This document shows, in pieces, positions 16,452 through 24,986 of a stretch of 36,701 bases of DNA. The DNA is taken from the NCBI GenBank assembly GCA_026419545.1, contig JANZZE010000008.1, forward strand, positions 1-36,701. Reading direction: 5' to 3'. The stretch's first letter is position 1, and each line of letters begins with the position of its first letter. The translations under genes and the position numbers were made by a program. This DNA comes from Acidimicrobiales bacterium (GTDB lineage Bacteria > Actinomycetota > Acidimicrobiia > Acidimicrobiales > Acidimicrobilacustridaceae). The notes beneath the pieces are model-generated. The model saw only the letters and a program-made list of their open reading frames with translations. It was not told the DNA's origin and ran no database searches.

Positions 16452-17281
16452 TCCGGCGGCTCCTGCAGCAGCACTTGGACGTATTCAACGTCGCCCACGT
16501 TCACGAACAGGTCGATTTCGATCTCCTTTTGTCGACTCGGCTCGTCCTCGTACACCGCAGTGACCTTGCCCACTGGGATGTCAGGTGGATAGAACGATCC
16601 ACGCCCGCCGCTCGTGAGGATCAGGTCGTCGACAGCGACTGGGTCCTCGAACCGGATCAGTGTTGCCCGCAGTGTGTGCTCATTACCCTGACCCCTCGCG
16701 ACCCCCTTGACCGGCTGGTCGCTGCGGACCTTCACCCCCACGCTCTGGTCTTTCTCAGTCACAAGCCGCACCGTCGCGCGGTTCTCCGACACCACGTCGA
16801 CATGGCCGAGCAAACCGGCCCCCGTCACCACCGCCATCTTCGGCCTGATGCCTGAACTAGCACCCTTGTCGATTTGAATCGTCGCGTCATAGTTGGACAC
16901 GGGTCCGGACGACACTCGGGCAGTCACCTTTTCGATTCCACCAGCGAACTCGATGTTCAGGGCGCGCTTGAGCTCGTCCAGTTCCTGTTGAGCCGCCTCG
17001 CTGGTCGCGAGGCGGCCTTCGAGTTCATCGATACGCCCCTTGAGGCGCTGGTTCTCGGCTTCGAGTTCTCCGTAGCCACGGGCACCCCGCCACATCTCGC
17101 CAACCGGTTCGCCGATCCTCCCGAAAAACTCGCCTACTGGCGCCAGTAACCCGAGGGCGGCACTGCGCGCCGACTCGAGCGGCCCGAAACCGCGAAAGTC
17201 CAACGTCAGCAGCGTGATCGACGTGAGCACGAGAAGCGCCAACGTGAAGCGGCGCCGACTCGTCCTCCGGGTGACAGCCAC
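16448..17281 (-). CDS. mreC: Rod-shape-determining protein MreC
   Basis: The protein has 277 residues. A basic N-terminus (TRRTSRRRF) precedes one membrane helix (about 13-30), then a coiled coil (about 72-108, ELEAENQRLKGRIDELEGRL) and the two beta-barrels of the periplasmic-side domain, with GPVSNYDATIQIDKGASSGI, VVTGAGLLGHVDVV and TSGGRGSFYPPDIPVGKV as conserved blocks. MreC activates PBP2. It starts with GTG. TAAGGT lies about 10 nt upstream and may be the ribosome site. The 53-nt gap after mreB contains nothing notable. Confidence 0.95.
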   Translation of the reverse strand: MAVTRRTSRRRFTLALLVLTSITLLTLDFRGFGPLESARSAALGLLAPVGEFFGRIGEPVGEMWRGARGYGELEAENQRLKGRIDELEGRLATSEAAQQELDELKRALNIEFAGGIEKVTARVSSGPVSNYDATIQIDKGASSGIRPKMAVVTGAGLLGHVDVVSENRATVRLVTEKDQSVGVKVRSDQPVKGVARGQGNEHTLRATLIRFEDPVAVDDLILTSGGRGSFYPPDIPVGKVTAVYEDEPSRQKEIEIDLFVNVGDVEYVQVLLQEPPE

Positions 17282-17334
17282 GACCGCAAACCTTACGTGC
17301 CCAGCGGCGCTGGTTGCTCCTCACCCGTACGCGC

Positions 17335-18372
<1,038 letters not shown>

Positions 18373-18656
18373 TGGTTTGGCGGCTTCGTTGTCTAGGGGC
18401 CCGCGGGCCCGATGCGGCGAGTTCGGTCAAGCTCACCGCGGCGGGGCGGATCCAACGTCCGGCTCGGGTACGTAGAAACCACCAAGCCGGGGCGAGCAGT
18501 GTCGTTCTGTGCTGAAGGCTAGGCCTCATTGCCCGACCTGCGTTGCCGTCTCACCTTAGTTCGGGGTAACGAAAATGCAACATCCCAGGTGAGGCAGCCA
18601 GAATCGCGCCCGCGACCAGGTCCACCCTTCGTCGGAGCGATGTCAGCTGCGCCAGG
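18373..18656. other. 284-bp intergenic region upstream of mreB
   Basis: This should hold the promoter of the mreB-to-rne operon. On the minus strand a TAGCCT box lies at 18516-18521 inside GAAGGCTAGGCC (plus-strand reading), a 12-mer that recurs at 19085-19096 just before ndk. A perfect 14-bp palindrome, GGGCCCGCGGGCCC, sits at 18397-18410, about 25 bp before the mreB start, and a TTGACC lies near 18420. No -35/-10 pair with good spacing was found, and there is no gene. Confidence 0.35.
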
Positions 18657-19076
18657 TCAAGCCTTGGCGGAGAGGCCGGGGAACCAAATCCCGATTTCCC
18701 GCTCGGCCGACTCGAACGAATCTGAACCGTGCACCAGGTTCTCGGTGAACAATATGCCGAGATCACCTCGGATCGTCCCAGGCGCGGCCTCGCGCGGATT
18801 GGTCGTCCCCATCATTGCGCGAACCACCTTCCAGGTATCCTCCGGACCCTCCACGACGAGCACAACAACCGGAGAACGCGTGATGAACTCGATGAGTTCA
18901 CCGTAGAACGGCTTGTCCTTGTGTTCCTCGTAGTGTTTGGCAGCCGTGGCCTCGTCGACTTGGCGCATCTCCATCGCGACGATCTTCAGGCCGCGTCGCT
19001 CAAAACGGGACAGGATCTCGCCGACGAGACCGCGCTCGACGGCATCGGGCTTACAGATGACCAGGGTGCGATCCAT
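18657..19076 (-). CDS. ndk: Nucleoside diphosphate kinase
   Basis: The protein has 139 residues, the standard bacterial length. It begins [21 protein letters not shown], contains [21 protein letters not shown] and the active-site segment NLVHGSDS with the phosphorylated His116. It transfers the gamma-phosphate between nucleoside triphosphates and diphosphates by a ping-pong mechanism. It lies alone between folC and mreB with intergenic gaps on both sides. A TAGCCT box 10 nt upstream of the ATG, with no Shine-Dalgarno sequence, suggests its own near-leaderless promoter. Confidence 0.98.
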   Translation of the reverse strand: MDRTLVICKPDAVERGLVGEILSRFERRGLKIVAMEMRQVDEATAAKHYEEHKDKPFYGELIEFITRSPVVVLVVEGPEDTWKVVRAMMGTTNPREAAPGTIRGDLGILFTENLVHGSDSFESAEREIGIWFPGLSAKA

Positions 19077-19086
19077 AGGGAATCGA

Positions 19087-19092
19087 AGGCTA
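19087..19092 (-). promoter_or_regulatory. -10 box candidate for ndk
   Basis: On the minus strand TAGCCT (TANNNT) ends 10 nt before the ndk ATG. It lies in a 12-mer also present upstream of mreB (18514-18525). No clear -35 box is visible. Confidence 0.4.
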
Positions 19093-19152
19093 GGCCGCCT
19101 GAACGCGCTGACCCCAATCGCGCGTGCCGCCCACCAGGAATGGTCGTGTTAC

Positions 19153-19262
19153 CGACACTACACCCGAACGAAGACAGAGCTGCGCTACGTGGCGCGTGCA
19201 TGGTGCGGCGCCGCAAACAGGACGCCCGACACTAAACCCGAAAGAAGACAGATCTGCGCTAC
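19153..19262. repeat. Pair of 36-bp direct repeats between ndk and folC
   Basis: Copies at 19153-19188 and 19227-19262 agree at 33 of 36 positions, with period 74 bp. Both read CGACACTA-ACCCGAA-GAAGACAGA-CTGCGCTAC with three variable bases. The second copy reaches into the folC stop codon: its final CTAC provides the TAG at 19259-19261. The repeats have no internal inverted symmetry that I can see, and they lie downstream of folC and upstream of the ndk promoter. Confidence 0.85.
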
Positions 19263-20638
19263 TCCATACCCGGCGGCGCGAGCCCGAGGGCGTCACGTGC
19301 TGCTCCGGCCACGTAGATCGAACCAGTCACGATGATCACGTCAGCGTCGCTCGCGACCTCGCGGGCACGCTCGACTGCGGCTGCGACCTCCGGGCAGACC
19401 TCGACCGGTAGGGCAAGTGACCGGCAGATCTCGCCGAGCTCCTCCGCAGGGCGGGCCCGGGGTGAGTCAGGTGTGCAGCAGATCACTAGATCCGTGTGGC
19501 GAACACCGAACGCTTCGAGCATGGCGTCAGGATCCCGCCCTTCGAGCAAGCCGATCACGAAAACGATTCGGCCCTCACGGGCGAACTCCTCGTCAAGCGT
19601 CTGGCGAACTGCGGCAGCACCAGCGGGGTTGTGGGCGCCGTCGATGATGAGCAGCGGCGACCGGCCCGCGATCTCAAAGCGGCCAGCCAGATGCAGGCGA
19701 GCGAACGCGGCCCGAACGACGTCCGGATCGAGCGGCCTGGCGAAGAATGCCTCGGCCGCCGCAACCGCCACAGCAGCGTTGATGCCCTGGTGCTCACCGT
19801 GCAGCGGGAGGAACACCTCTTCGATCAGCTGCCCGGGCGTCTGCAGATCGAGGAGCCGCCCCCTGACCGCGACCCGATCCGACACCACATCGAAATCCTG
19901 GCCGCGGACCCAGAGACGATCACCTGCTGCCCGTTCGAAAATCGGTCTCAGTTCAGGATCCGTTTCCCCCACGACGAGGAATGAACCCGGCTTCACGATG
20001 CCCGACTTCTCCTCGGCGATCGCGGCACGCCAGTTGCCCGAGAAATCGGTGTGATCTGGTCCAATGTTGGTGATCACCGCGACCTCGCCGTCCACGACGT
20101 TGGTGGCATCGAACCGGCCAAGCAGGCCCACCTCGATCACTGCGGCGTCAACGGGTAGCTCCGAGAACCACAGCAGGCTGGCCGCGGTCAAGATCTCAAA
20201 GTACGACGGGCGGACACCAGCAAGGCCTTCCGCGTCGGCCACGGCACCGATCACTCGTCCGAACTCCTCATCCGAGATGGCGCCACCGCGTCGCCCACCC
20301 CGTCGCGCGACGATCTCGCCCTGCCGGTCGACATCGAGCAGCCGATCACCAGTCCAGCGCAGCCGCTCGTTGATCCGCTGCAGGTGCGGACTGGAGTACG
20401 TACCGACCGAAAGCCCGTGCTCTTCGAGCAGGAGCGTGATCATCTCACCCACCGAGCCCTTACCATTCGTCCCGGTCAGGTGTAGCACCGGGTACTGGGT
20501 CTGCGGGTCACCGAGCACGTGCATGAGCCGGCGAATCGGTTCGAGGCTGAGCCCTTCGACGCGGCCGGCGGCAATAGCCGGGGACGCCTCACGGTTGATG
20601 TGAGCATCGAGATACGCGAGGGCGCTCGCGTAATTCAC
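19259..20638 (-). CDS. folC: Bifunctional folylpolyglutamate synthase/dihydrofolate synthase
   Basis: The protein has 459 residues of the Mur-ligase fold. The ATP-binding loop GTNGKGS is at residues 56-62. Other blocks are GTYSSPHLQRINERL, PSYFEILTAAS, EVGLLGRFDATNVV, ITNIGPDH and LIIDGAHNPAGAAAV at the start of the C-terminal domain. It adds glutamate to dihydropteroate and to folates. It begins with GTG 14 nt after the clpX stop and has no clear ribosome site, so it is probably translated from the clpX message. The usual neighbour valS is not present. The 3' end terminates inside a repeat copy. Confidence 0.95.
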   Translation of the reverse strand: MNYASALAYLDAHINREASPAIAAGRVEGLSLEPIRRLMHVLGDPQTQYPVLHLTGTNGKGSVGEMITLLLEEHGLSVGTYSSPHLQRINERLRWTGDRLLDVDRQGEIVARRGGRRGGAISDEEFGRVIGAVADAEGLAGVRPSYFEILTAASLLWFSELPVDAAVIEVGLLGRFDATNVVDGEVAVITNIGPDHTDFSGNWRAAIAEEKSGIVKPGSFLVVGETDPELRPIFERAAGDRLWVRGQDFDVVSDRVAVRGRLLDLQTPGQLIEEVFLPLHGEHQGINAAVAVAAAEAFFARPLDPDVVRAAFARLHLAGRFEIAGRSPLLIIDGAHNPAGAAAVRQTLDEEFAREGRIVFVIGLLEGRDPDAMLEAFGVRHTDLVICCTPDSPRARPAEELGEICRSLALPVEVCPEVAAAVERAREVASDADVIIVTGSIYVAGAARDALGLAPPGME

Positions 20639-20652
20639 GGCAACGACGGTCG

Positions 20653-21942
20653 TCAGCTCGCGGCGCGCCGAGGTCGTGCCTGGCCGTCGGCGGGCGAGGA
20701 CTTTCGGGCAGTACGCGGAACAAGCGTCGGGTTGACTTTCTCGAGCACTACGTCGGCGTCGATGACGACCTTTGCGATGTCGTCGCGACTCGGGAGTTCA
20801 TACATCACGTTCAGTAGGACTTCCTCGAGAATCGCTCGCAAGCCGCGGGCCCCAGTGCCCCGCAGCAGCGCCTGGTCGGCCACCGCGGCCAGAGCATCAT
20901 CGGTGAACTCCAGCTCGGCGTTCTCGTACTCAAAGAACTTCTTGTACTGCTTGACCAACGCGTTCTTGGGCTCGACGAGGATTCGGATGAGTGCGTCCCG
21001 GTCGAGATTGGAAACCGCGCCGATGACGGGCAAGCGACCGATGAACTCGGGGATGAGCCCGAACTTCAGCAGATCCTCAGGGAGCACGTGAGCGTAGATC
21101 TCGCCAAGGTCCTTCTCGGCCGCTTTACGGATGTCGACACCGAACCCTATGCCGTTGGAGCCTCGCCGGCTCTCGATGATCTTTTCGATTCCAGCAAATG
21201 CGCCACCGCAGATGAACAAGATGTTCGTGGTGTCGATCTGGATGAACTCCTGGTGCGGGTGCTTCCGGCCACCCTGCGGCGGCACCGACGCCGTCGTGCC
21301 CTCAAGAATTTTCAACAGAGCCTGCTGGACCCCCTCGCCCGACACATCACGCGTAATCGATGGGTTTTCGCTCTTGCGAGCAATCTTGTCGATCTCGTCG
21401 ATGTAGATGATGCCCGTCTCCGCCTTCTTGACGTCGTAATCCGCAGCCTGGATGAGCTTGAGCAAGATGTTCTCGACGTCTTCACCGACGTAGCCCGCTT
21501 CAGTGAGCGCGGTTGCATCGGCAATCGCGAAAGGCACGTTCAACATACGGGCCAACGTCTGGGCAAGCAGTGTCTTGCCACAGCCAGTCGGACCGATGAG
21601 CAAGATGTTCGATTTGGCCAGCTCCACCTCATCAGAGTGGTTCGCCCCGAACTGCACCCGCTTGTAGTGGTTGTAGACCGCGACCGACAGGATCTTCTTC
21701 GCGTGCTCCTGGCCGATGATGTAGTCGTTCAGGAACTCGTAGATCTCGCGTGGCTTGGGCAGTTCGTCGAACCGGACCTCTGAGGACTCAGCAAGTTCCT
21801 CCTCGATGATCTCGTTGCACAGGTCGATGCACTCGTCGCAGATGTAGACGCCCGGTCCGGCGATCAGCTTCTTGACCTGCTTCTGCGACTTGCCACAGAA
21901 CGAGCACTTCAGCAGCTCACCGCCATCTCCGAACTTCGCCAC
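20653..21942 (-). CDS. clpX: ATP-dependent Clp protease ATP-binding subunit ClpX
   Basis: The protein has 429 residues and is the AAA+ unfoldase that feeds ClpP. The N-terminal zinc-binding domain has C13, C16, C35 and C38 (CSFCGKSQ...CDECIDLC). Walker A is GPTGCGKT at 117-124, Walker B IIYIDEID around 178-185, and the YVGED pore loop lies near 151. PEFIGRLPV and the sensor-2 region [11 protein letters not shown] are intact. It begins with GTG and has a GGGGGA site about 7 nt upstream. The gene lies 53 nt after clpP. The tig-clpP-clpX order is conserved in many bacteria. Confidence 0.97.
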   Translation of the reverse strand: MAKFGDGGELLKCSFCGKSQKQVKKLIAGPGVYICDECIDLCNEIIEEELAESSEVRFDELPKPREIYEFLNDYIIGQEHAKKILSVAVYNHYKRVQFGANHSDEVELAKSNILLIGPTGCGKTLLAQTLARMLNVPFAIADATALTEAGYVGEDVENILLKLIQAADYDVKKAETGIIYIDEIDKIARKSENPSITRDVSGEGVQQALLKILEGTTASVPPQGGRKHPHQEFIQIDTTNILFICGGAFAGIEKIIESRRGSNGIGFGVDIRKAAEKDLGEIYAHVLPEDLLKFGLIPEFIGRLPVIGAVSNLDRDALIRILVEPKNALVKQYKKFFEYENAELEFTDDALAAVADQALLRGTGARGLRAILEEVLLNVMYELPSRDDIAKVVIDADVVLEKVNPTLVPRTARKSSPADGQARPRRAAS

Positions 21943-21995
21943 GTCATGATCCCCCGAGGTGCGTCTGACTCGATTCTGCGCCTGGTGTCTGGCCT

Positions 21996-22634
21996 CTACC
22001 GTATCGCCGAGATCGGCCCACCGCTCTCGGCTTGGGAGCGATAGGTGATGACCTCGTCGATGATCCCGTACTCCCGGGCCTGCTCTGACGACATTACAAA
22101 GTCACGGTCGGTGTCCTGGTGGATCTTCTCGATGTCCTGGCCGGTGTGATAAGCGAGAATCTCCTCAAGCAAGGACCGCATACGCAAGACCTCGTTGGCC
22201 GCCAACTCAATATCGGTGGCCTGGCCATAGGCCTCGCTGTAGGGCTGGTGCAACAAGATGCGGGCATGGGGCAACGCGAGCCGCTTTCCTTTGGTGCCAG
22301 CCGCGAGCAACACAGCTGCTGCCGAGGCTGCCTGGCCGAAGCAGATCGTGGACACATCGGCCTTGACGTACTGCATCGTGTCATAGATCGCGAACAGGGC
22401 GGTGATGCTGCCCCCGGGCGAGTTGATGTAGAGGTTGATCTGCTTGTCGGGGTTCTCGCTCTCGAGATACAGCAGCTGCGCGCAGATCAGGTTGGCCACC
22501 TCGTCAGAGATTGCGGTCCCGACGAAGATGATGTTCTCCTTGAGGAGCCGGGAAAACAGGTCGTAGCCCCGCGCGCCTCTGCTGTCCTCATGCCAGACCT
22601 GCGGGACATAAGCGTTGAAGATCTCAGGAATCAC
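21996..22634 (-). CDS. clpP: ATP-dependent Clp protease proteolytic subunit (ClpP2 type)
   Basis: The protein has 212 residues. The catalytic triad is Ser104 ([14 protein letters not shown]), His129 (RILLHQP) and Asp178 (DTDRDF). [21 protein letters not shown] is the conserved handle region. The [12 protein letters not shown] motif and the N-terminus [12 protein letters not shown]...[11 protein letters not shown] resemble the actinobacterial ClpP2 branch. Actinobacteria usually have a second ClpP in tandem to form a mixed tetradecamer. Here only one gene is present between tig and clpX, so a ClpP1 partner is elsewhere or missing. The GTG start overlaps the tig stop (GTGA). Confidence 0.95.
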   Translation of the reverse strand: MIPEIFNAYVPQVWHEDSRGARGYDLFSRLLKENIIFVGTAISDEVANLICAQLLYLESENPDKQINLYINSPGGSITALFAIYDTMQYVKADVSTICFGQAASAAAVLLAAGTKGKRLALPHARILLHQPYSEAYGQATDIELAANEVLRMRSLLEEILAYHTGQDIEKIHQDTDRDFVMSSEQAREYGIIDEVITYRSQAESGGPISAIR

Positions 22635-24031
22635 TCGTCGTCCTCAGTTTCGTTGTCGCCTGTCGCTGCGCTACCGGCCTCACCGTCGCGATCATCGAAT
22701 TGGGATGGTGAATCGCCATCGATTTCCAGGCTCGCCCGAGCGATGACGTTTCCTTCCTCGTCGACGATTTCGAGCTGATCGCACAGCCATTCGAAGGCCT
22801 TACGGTTGCGCAGGTCGGAGCGTACCGCCTCAACCTGGTCACTGCGTTCGAATCGGCGCCGCACCTCTGCCGGCTTGATATCGAGCCGTTGTGCCACGGC
22901 GGCGTACTCCTCTTCGAGCTCGTCGTCGGTCACGTCGATGGCTTCGGCTTCGGCGATGGCCCGGAGCGCCAGGTCCACCTTCACCGCCAGCTCAGCTGCC
23001 CCGCGCAGCTCATCGACGATCTCTTGTTCCGTCTTGCCGGTCATCGCGAGGTATTGCTCAGGATCGATGCCCTGGGCCTGGAGCCTGAGCGCAAAGTCCT
23101 GCAGCCGATTGCGCAGCTCGGTATCGACCAAGGGCTTGGGCGGGTCGTCGGTCACCAGCGCAGCGAGTGCCTCGCTCGCCCTTTCGCGCAACGCCATCTG
23201 GGCCTGGATCTTCTTGACCCTCGAGAGCCGCTTTGCAAAGTCGTCGCGAAGCTCGGCGAGGGTTTCGAATTCCGATGCTTCAGCTGCGAAGGAATCGTCG
23301 AGCGGGAGAAGGACCTTGGCCTTGACTTCTTTCACCAGGATCCTGAAATGGAGATTGTCAGCCGCCTCCGGGTCCGGATTGGCGGCGTTGAATTCGAGGA
23401 TGTCACCTGGCTTGGCACCCCTGAGGTTCTCGTCGATCTCGGGGATCGGAGATCCGGCTCCAATCTCGTAGAGATAGTCGTCGGCAGTGAGACCGTCGAG
23501 GACCTCCGCTCCTTGGGTGCCCTTGATGTCAACCGTGACGAAATCACCATCAGCCGCGGGTCGATCGACGGTCTCCAACTCAGCGAAACGCTGGCGAAGC
23601 CGTTCGAGTTGCTCATCGATCTCGGCGTCGGTGGGTACCGGCGAAGGAATCGTGACCCTGAGCGAGCGGTAGCCGCCGATCGTGACCTTGGGCCGGACCT
23701 CCACGACGGCATCGAAGGCAACAGGGCCGGACTCCTCGCCAGTGGTGATGTCGATCTCGGGCGGAGCGATGACATCGACCTGATGCTCCTTGACCGCCGT
23801 CAGGTAATACTCGGGCAGCGCATCTTGGAGGGCCTGGCCGCGTGCGGCTTCGATGCCGAACCGGGCTTCGAGCACCTTGCGAGGGGCCTTTCCCGGACGA
23901 AAGCCGGGAATCCGGACCTCGCGTGCGATTTTCTTGAACGCCGCGTCGATGGCTTTTTCGAACTCTTCCTCGTCGACCTCGACGCTGACCTTGACCTTGT
24001 TGCCCTCAAGGGGCTCGACCGTCGATTTCAC
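22631..24031 (-). CDS. tig: Trigger factor (ribosome-associated chaperone and prolyl isomerase)
   Basis: The protein has 466 residues. The ribosome-binding N-terminal domain (1-115) contains [17 protein letters not shown], whose GFRxGKxP signature contacts L23. The FKBP-type domain (about 155-240) follows with [11 protein letters not shown]. The helical C-terminal arms run from about 245 to 425, with ADVRRR-like AEVRRRFE near the end, and an acidic tail (NETEDDE) closes the protein. The GTG at 24031 is the only plausible start. It has no Shine-Dalgarno sequence but a TAGACT box ends 9 nt upstream. It is the first gene of the tig-clpP-clpX-folC group. Confidence 0.96.
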   Translation of the reverse strand: MKSTVEPLEGNKVKVSVEVDEEEFEKAIDAAFKKIAREVRIPGFRPGKAPRKVLEARFGIEAARGQALQDALPEYYLTAVKEHQVDVIAPPEIDITTGEESGPVAFDAVVEVRPKVTIGGYRSLRVTIPSPVPTDAEIDEQLERLRQRFAELETVDRPAADGDFVTVDIKGTQGAEVLDGLTADDYLYEIGAGSPIPEIDENLRGAKPGDILEFNAANPDPEAADNLHFRILVKEVKAKVLLPLDDSFAAEASEFETLAELRDDFAKRLSRVKKIQAQMALRERASEALAALVTDDPPKPLVDTELRNRLQDFALRLQAQGIDPEQYLAMTGKTEQEIVDELRGAAELAVKVDLALRAIAEAEAIDVTDDELEEEYAAVAQRLDIKPAEVRRRFERSDQVEAVRSDLRNRKAFEWLCDQLEIVDEEGNVIARASLEIDGDSPSQFDDRDGEAGSAATGDNETEDDE

Positions 24032-24357
24032 AGAAGCTGCAGTCTACCGGCCGCCTCTGGCCACCCGGGCTGAGAGCCAACAGAGTCGACGTTCAGGACC
24101 AGAACTCGTTCACCGATGCTTGGTCAGCCGGGATGTCGTGACCTTCAGCGAGCATTCCATCGACGAAACGCCATCTCCTCCCCCACGGCGCCCGCTTCAA
24201 TCCCGGGTCGATGGGCCCGGGCTGGCAATCAGTGCCTTAACGCCGAGACCATCAGGGAGGTCGCCCACCTCCGCCAAGTAGCGAATGGTTCAAAAAATCC
24301 CCGGCATGCTAGGTTGCCGAGGCTCGAAGCTTGACTTGATCCTGGGGAGAATCCATT
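24032..24357. other. 326-bp divergent intergenic region between tig and the lipoprotein-like gene
   Basis: No gene is evident. On the minus strand TAGACT (24041-24046) is the -10 candidate for tig. On the plus strand TAGGTT near 24310 could serve the lipoprotein-like gene. A small hairpin, GGAGGT-cgccc-ACCTCC, occupies 24256-24272, and CCCGGG repeats flank a short spacer near 24202-24222. I found no tRNA or known structured RNA. Confidence 0.4.
24041..24046 (-). promoter_or_regulatory. -10 box candidate for tig
   Basis: TAGACT on the minus strand fits TANNNT and ends 9 nt before the GTG start of tig, which lacks a ribosome site. This spacing points to a leaderless or nearly leaderless mRNA. 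Confidence 0.45.
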
Positions 24358-24831
24358 TTGCGACTCCAACGTCTCATCGTGCCCCTCGCGCTCGTCATTG
24401 CAACCTTTGGGACCATGAGCTGCGGCGCCAAACCCAAAGACGAAAAGGCGCAAGCCGCGGGCGGAACGACCACCGTGAGGGCCTCGGGCAACAACGCCAC
24501 CGCCGACAAACCAACAACAACGACCACTGCTGCGAAGCCACGCACGACGATCAGGAATCGGCCCGATTGCGTGGCGTATGAGAGGTACTCCTGGGCGCTG
24601 AGCGCTGTCGCGTTTGCCAAGCCTGAGAAGCGAGCCGAAGTAGAGAAGAAAGCCGACGAAGTCGCGGCCAACGCCAAGAAACTCATACCGCAGTTGAGCA
24701 GCGACATCGATAGCCAACTGTCGTTGACCAAGAAGGCTGCAACACCCACTGGCCTCAATCAAGCCGACAAGGACCAGCTGAAAAAGGTCGGTGATACCCT
24801 GACCCAGTGGCGAACGACGACCTGTTTGTGA
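24358..24831 (+). CDS. Small putative secreted or lipid-anchored protein of unknown function
   Basis: The protein has 157 residues from a TTG start, supported by GGGGAG 8 nt upstream. A basic N-terminus and a hydrophobic stretch (about 6-20) end in TMSC-GA, which could be a poor lipobox with Cys22 as the lipidated residue. A Thr/Ala/Lys-rich linker follows (about 30-65), then a small domain (about 70-157) with two cysteines (PDCVAY and the C-terminal TTCL) and a Lys/Ala-rich helical centre. I do not recognise the family. It is the only protein gene on the plus strand between pspA and the CBS gene, and it is divergent from tig. Confidence 0.6.
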   Translation: MRLQRLIVPLALVIATFGTMSCGAKPKDEKAQAAGGTTTVRASGNNATADKPTTTTTAAKPRTTIRNRPDCVAYERYSWALSAVAFAKPEKRAEVEKKADEVAANAKKLIPQLSSDIDSQLSLTKKAATPTGLNQADKDQLKKVGDTLTQWRTTTCL

Positions 24832-24897
24832 TTCCGGAGCGGCTTCCACCAGTGGCTGTGTGGATGCGTCGGGATCATCTCTATCGTTGGTGACACC

Positions 24898-24972
24898 CGG
24901 GGAGTAGCGCAGCTTGGTTAGCGCGCCTGCTTTGGGAGCAGGAGGCCGCGGGTTCAAATCCCGCCTCCCCGA
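24898..24972 (+). tRNA. tRNA-Pro (anticodon TGG)
   Basis: A 75-nt cloverleaf with acceptor CGGGGAG/CTCCCCG, a D arm with GCGC stems, anticodon stem CCTGC/GCAGG with loop TTTGGGA (anticodon TGG) and T arm GCGGG-TTCAAAT-CCCGC. The discriminator is A. The CCA end is not encoded. A TATCGT box lies 10 nt upstream (24882-24887). Confidence 0.97.
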
Positions 24973-24986
24973 CGAAACAAGTTGCT

